Shown here: positions 24,352-26,118 of the stretch, in pieces
How the letters are laid out: the number at the start of each line of letters is the position of its first letter
How positions within the stretch are numbered: the first letter of the stretch is position 1
Assembly (NCBI GenBank): GCA_027343785.1
Contig: DAHWKF010000089.1
Coordinates: 1-26,118, forward strand
Source: Leptospirillum sp.
GTDB lineage: Bacteria; Nitrospirota; Leptospirillia; Leptospirillales; Leptospirillaceae
Length of the DNA: 26,118 bases
Reading direction: 5' to 3'
Position numbers and translations under genes: made by a program
Notes under the pieces: model-generated
Databases searched by the model: none
Told to the model about the DNA's origin: nothing
Seen by the model: the letters and a program-made list of their open reading frames with translations, nothing else

Positions 24352-25134
24352 ATGGATATAACGACACTGCTCGGCCTGATTATCGGGTTTGGGGGCATCC
24401 TGGGAGGCGCCGCGATCGAAGGCCTTCCCCTGGGCACCATCTTCCAGATGACGGCCGCCATCATCGTCTTCGGAGGGACGATCGGAGCCACCCTCGTGAC
24501 GACCCCCCTTCCCCAGGTGCTCCAGGCGGTTCGCTCCATCCCCCGCCTGTTTCTCAACCCCAAAAGCGATCCCGTCCGCATTATCCGAAAGGTTGTCGAA
24601 CTGTCGAAGGTCTCCCGAAAGGAAGGGCTCCTGAAACTCGAGTCCTTTCTGGACGATCCCTTTGTCCGGGCCGATCCCTTTTTGACCCGTGGTGTCCGGA
24701 TGGTGATGGACGGAACCGACATCGCCAAGGTTCGCGACGCACTGGAGACCGAATCCCACTATATCGAGGAAGAAGAAGGGGCGGCTTCAAAGGTCTTCGA
24801 GGCGGCGGGGGGGTACGCCCCGACCATCGGTATTCTGGGGGCCGTTCTGGGGCTGATCCATGTCATGAGCAACCTGTCGGACCCCAACAAGCTGGCGGAA
24901 GGAATCGCCACCGCCTTCGTCGCCACCGTCTACGGTGTGGGTTCCGCCAATCTGGCCTATATCCCCCTGTCCGGAAAACTCAAGATCAAGAACCGTTACG
25001 AAGCCAGAAACCGGGAAATCATCATCGAAGGGCTGGTGGCGATCGGGCAGGGCGAAAACCCCAACAACATCGAGGACCGCCTGATGGGATTCCTGAACGA
25101 AAAAGAGCGTTCCGGGATGGAAGGCAAGGGGTAG
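24352..25134 (+). CDS. motA: MotA, flagellar stator proton/ion channel subunit
   Basis: Membrane subunit of the stator that converts ion flow into torque on FliG. The product is 260 residues with four membrane segments. The N-terminus (TLLGLIIGFGGILGG and then IVFGGTIGATLVTTPLPQV) and the conserved GYAPTIGILGAVLGLIHVM stretch, with Pro157, are typical of MotA/PomA. The two C-terminal spans end with AYIPLSGKLKIKN. The ATG at 24352 has GGGGTGACGCC ahead. motB follows after five bases. Ion specificity cannot be assigned from these residues alone. Confidence 0.96.
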   Translation: MDITTLLGLIIGFGGILGGAAIEGLPLGTIFQMTAAIIVFGGTIGATLVTTPLPQVLQAVRSIPRLFLNPKSDPVRIIRKVVELSKVSRKEGLLKLESFLDDPFVRADPFLTRGVRMVMDGTDIAKVRDALETESHYIEEEEGAASKVFEAAGGYAPTIGILGAVLGLIHVMSNLSDPNKLAEGIATAFVATVYGVGSANLAYIPLSGKLKIKNRYEARNREIIIEGLVAIGQGENPNNIEDRLMGFLNEKERSGMEGKG

Positions 25135-25139
25135 GCCGG

Positions 25140-25943
25140 ATGGCCAAAAAGCCCCGCCACGAAGAGCATGAGAATCTCGAACGCTGGCTGGTGTCCTATG
25201 CGGACTTCATCACACTGCTGTTCGCTTTTTTTGTCATGCTTTATGCCATTGCGTCCGTCAATACGGGCAAGTTCCGCGTCCTTTCCAACGCCATCGTCGC
25301 GGCGTTCACGCACAAGAAGCAGATCCGTCTGACCCATGTCATCATTCCCAAGGACAGCATGTCCGTTTCCGGCAAGGCGACCCCCCAGGTCCAGTCCGTC
25401 ATGGTTCAGGCCATGCAGCTTCTCGTCCAGAAGTCTTCCCAGAAGGGGGACATGAAGGTCGTCCAGACCAAAGAGGGGATCGTCCTTCGCATCCAGTCCC
25501 GTCTCCTGTTCCGGTCAGGGCACGCCCGGATCCGGACGGCGGCGATTCCGGTCCTCCGGCAAATCGCCGCTTTGCTGGCCAAATCCAACCATGAAATCAG
25601 GGTCCACGGCTATACGGACAACCAGCCTATCCGGACCCGGAGATATCCCAGCAACTGGGCCCTTTCGACCATGCGGGCCGTCAACGTGTTGACCCGTTTG
25701 CTCGAGTATGGTTCCATAGAGCCTGGGAGGATGGGTGCCGCAGGATTCGGGAAATATCGTCCGATCGCCTCCAACCTGACCCCGGAAGGACGGGAGAAAA
25801 ACCGGCGCGTGGAGATTCTCGTGATGAACCGCGTCTATGCCCCCCATTCGTCATCCGTTCCGGCGGCGACTCCGGGGTCGAAGGTGGCGCCGCCGGTTGC
25901 GCCGCCTGAAACGCCGGCGCTTCCGGGAGCGCCTCGCATCTAG
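25140..25943 (+). CDS. motB: MotB, flagellar stator anchor subunit
   Basis: Stator subunit that carries the ion-binding aspartate and anchors the motor to peptidoglycan. The product is 267 residues. The membrane helix begins WLVSYADFITLLFAFFVMLY, with the conserved Asp22. A linker and plug region follows. An OmpA-like domain spans about residues 115-230, with RLLFRSGHARIRTAAIPVL, IRVHGYTDNQPI, NWALSTMRAVNVL and EGREKNRRVEILV. The C-terminal tail is Pro/Ala-rich. It is paired with motA, five bases upstream. Confidence 0.96.
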   Translation: MAKKPRHEEHENLERWLVSYADFITLLFAFFVMLYAIASVNTGKFRVLSNAIVAAFTHKKQIRLTHVIIPKDSMSVSGKATPQVQSVMVQAMQLLVQKSSQKGDMKVVQTKEGIVLRIQSRLLFRSGHARIRTAAIPVLRQIAALLAKSNHEIRVHGYTDNQPIRTRRYPSNWALSTMRAVNVLTRLLEYGSIEPGRMGAAGFGKYRPIASNLTPEGREKNRRVEILVMNRVYAPHSSSVPAATPGSKVAPPVAPPETPALPGAPRI

Positions 25944-25980
25944 GGTTCAAAAAGCCCGGGGCCCATCGGGAGAGGAAAAA

Positions 25981-26118
25981 ATGGGAATCTTGCCGACGGT
26001 CGGCGTTCAGCAGGTCGTGGAACAGTCCCCCGTCCTGGTCCAGCAGATGGCTCTCGCTTCGGGGCAGGCGCCCCCTGTCCCCCCGCCGCAGAATATCGAA
26101 GTCCATGATGTCGTGGAG
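25981..26118 (+). CDS. Unidentified protein, 5' part only
   Basis: An open frame of 46 codons runs from the ATG at 25981 off the window end. GGGAGAGG at 25969-25976, four bases upstream, is a plausible ribosome-binding site. The visible residues begin MGILPTVGVQQVVEQS and are rich in Val, Gln and Pro, with a PPVPPPQ stretch; no signal sequence, membrane span or known domain is visible. Codon use resembles its neighbours. The gene lies 37 bases after motB on the same strand, so it may be part of the motor unit. No function is assigned. Confidence 0.55.
   Translation, partial: MGILPTVGVQQVVEQSPVLVQQMALASGQAPPVPPPQNIEVHDVVE

Noticed and set aside
1..26118. tRNA, rRNA, CRISPR array, insertion sequence or other defence/mobile system
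   Set aside because: No repeats with spacers, transposase motifs, terminal inverted repeats or RNA-gene-like stretches were seen; all confident genes belong to the flagellar, chemotaxis and motor set.

Overview
The window is one continuous flagellar, chemotaxis and motor cluster of a motile Gram-negative-type bacterium. All genes lie on the + strand, GC is high (about 60% by eye), and genes are packed with ATGA or longer overlaps. FlhF and FlhG suggest polar or number-controlled flagella. Two clear sigma-54 (-24/-12) promoters plus a FliA gene suggest a sigma-54 to sigma-28 hierarchy. Gene order and composition would fit a Nitrospirota member such as a Leptospirillum-like acidophile, but that is an inference from gene style and was not tested.

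Region 1 (1-8049) holds the basal body, export ATPase and hook genes: the 3' end of fliF, then fliG, fliH, fliI, fliJ, a secreted MotE-like gene, fliK, flgD and flgE. It closes with a strong intrinsic terminator. Region 2 (8086-10423) starts at a near-consensus sigma-54 promoter and carries fliL, fliN, fliO and fliP. No fliM lies between fliL and fliN, where it usually sits. Region 3 (10483-18499) starts at a second sigma-54 promoter placed between fliP and fliQ. It carries fliQ, fliR, flhB, flhA (export gate), flhF, flhG (placement and number), fliA (sigma-28) and cheR. Region 4 (18500-25943) has a structured leader, then cheY, cheA, cheB, a chemoreceptor, cheW, motA and motB. An unidentified partial gene begins at 25981 and runs off the end.

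Together these genes encode the MS ring end, the rotor/switch (FliG and FliN), the whole type III export apparatus, the hook with its cap and ruler, the stator, and a complete CheA-W-Y-R-B pathway with one receptor. The receptor carries a periplasmic CxxCH motif and is therefore a candidate c-type-haem redox or gas sensor. No RNA genes, mobile elements or CRISPR were seen. The largest gap between confident genes is 171 bases (7997-8167), so no stretch of 300 bases lacks a gene.
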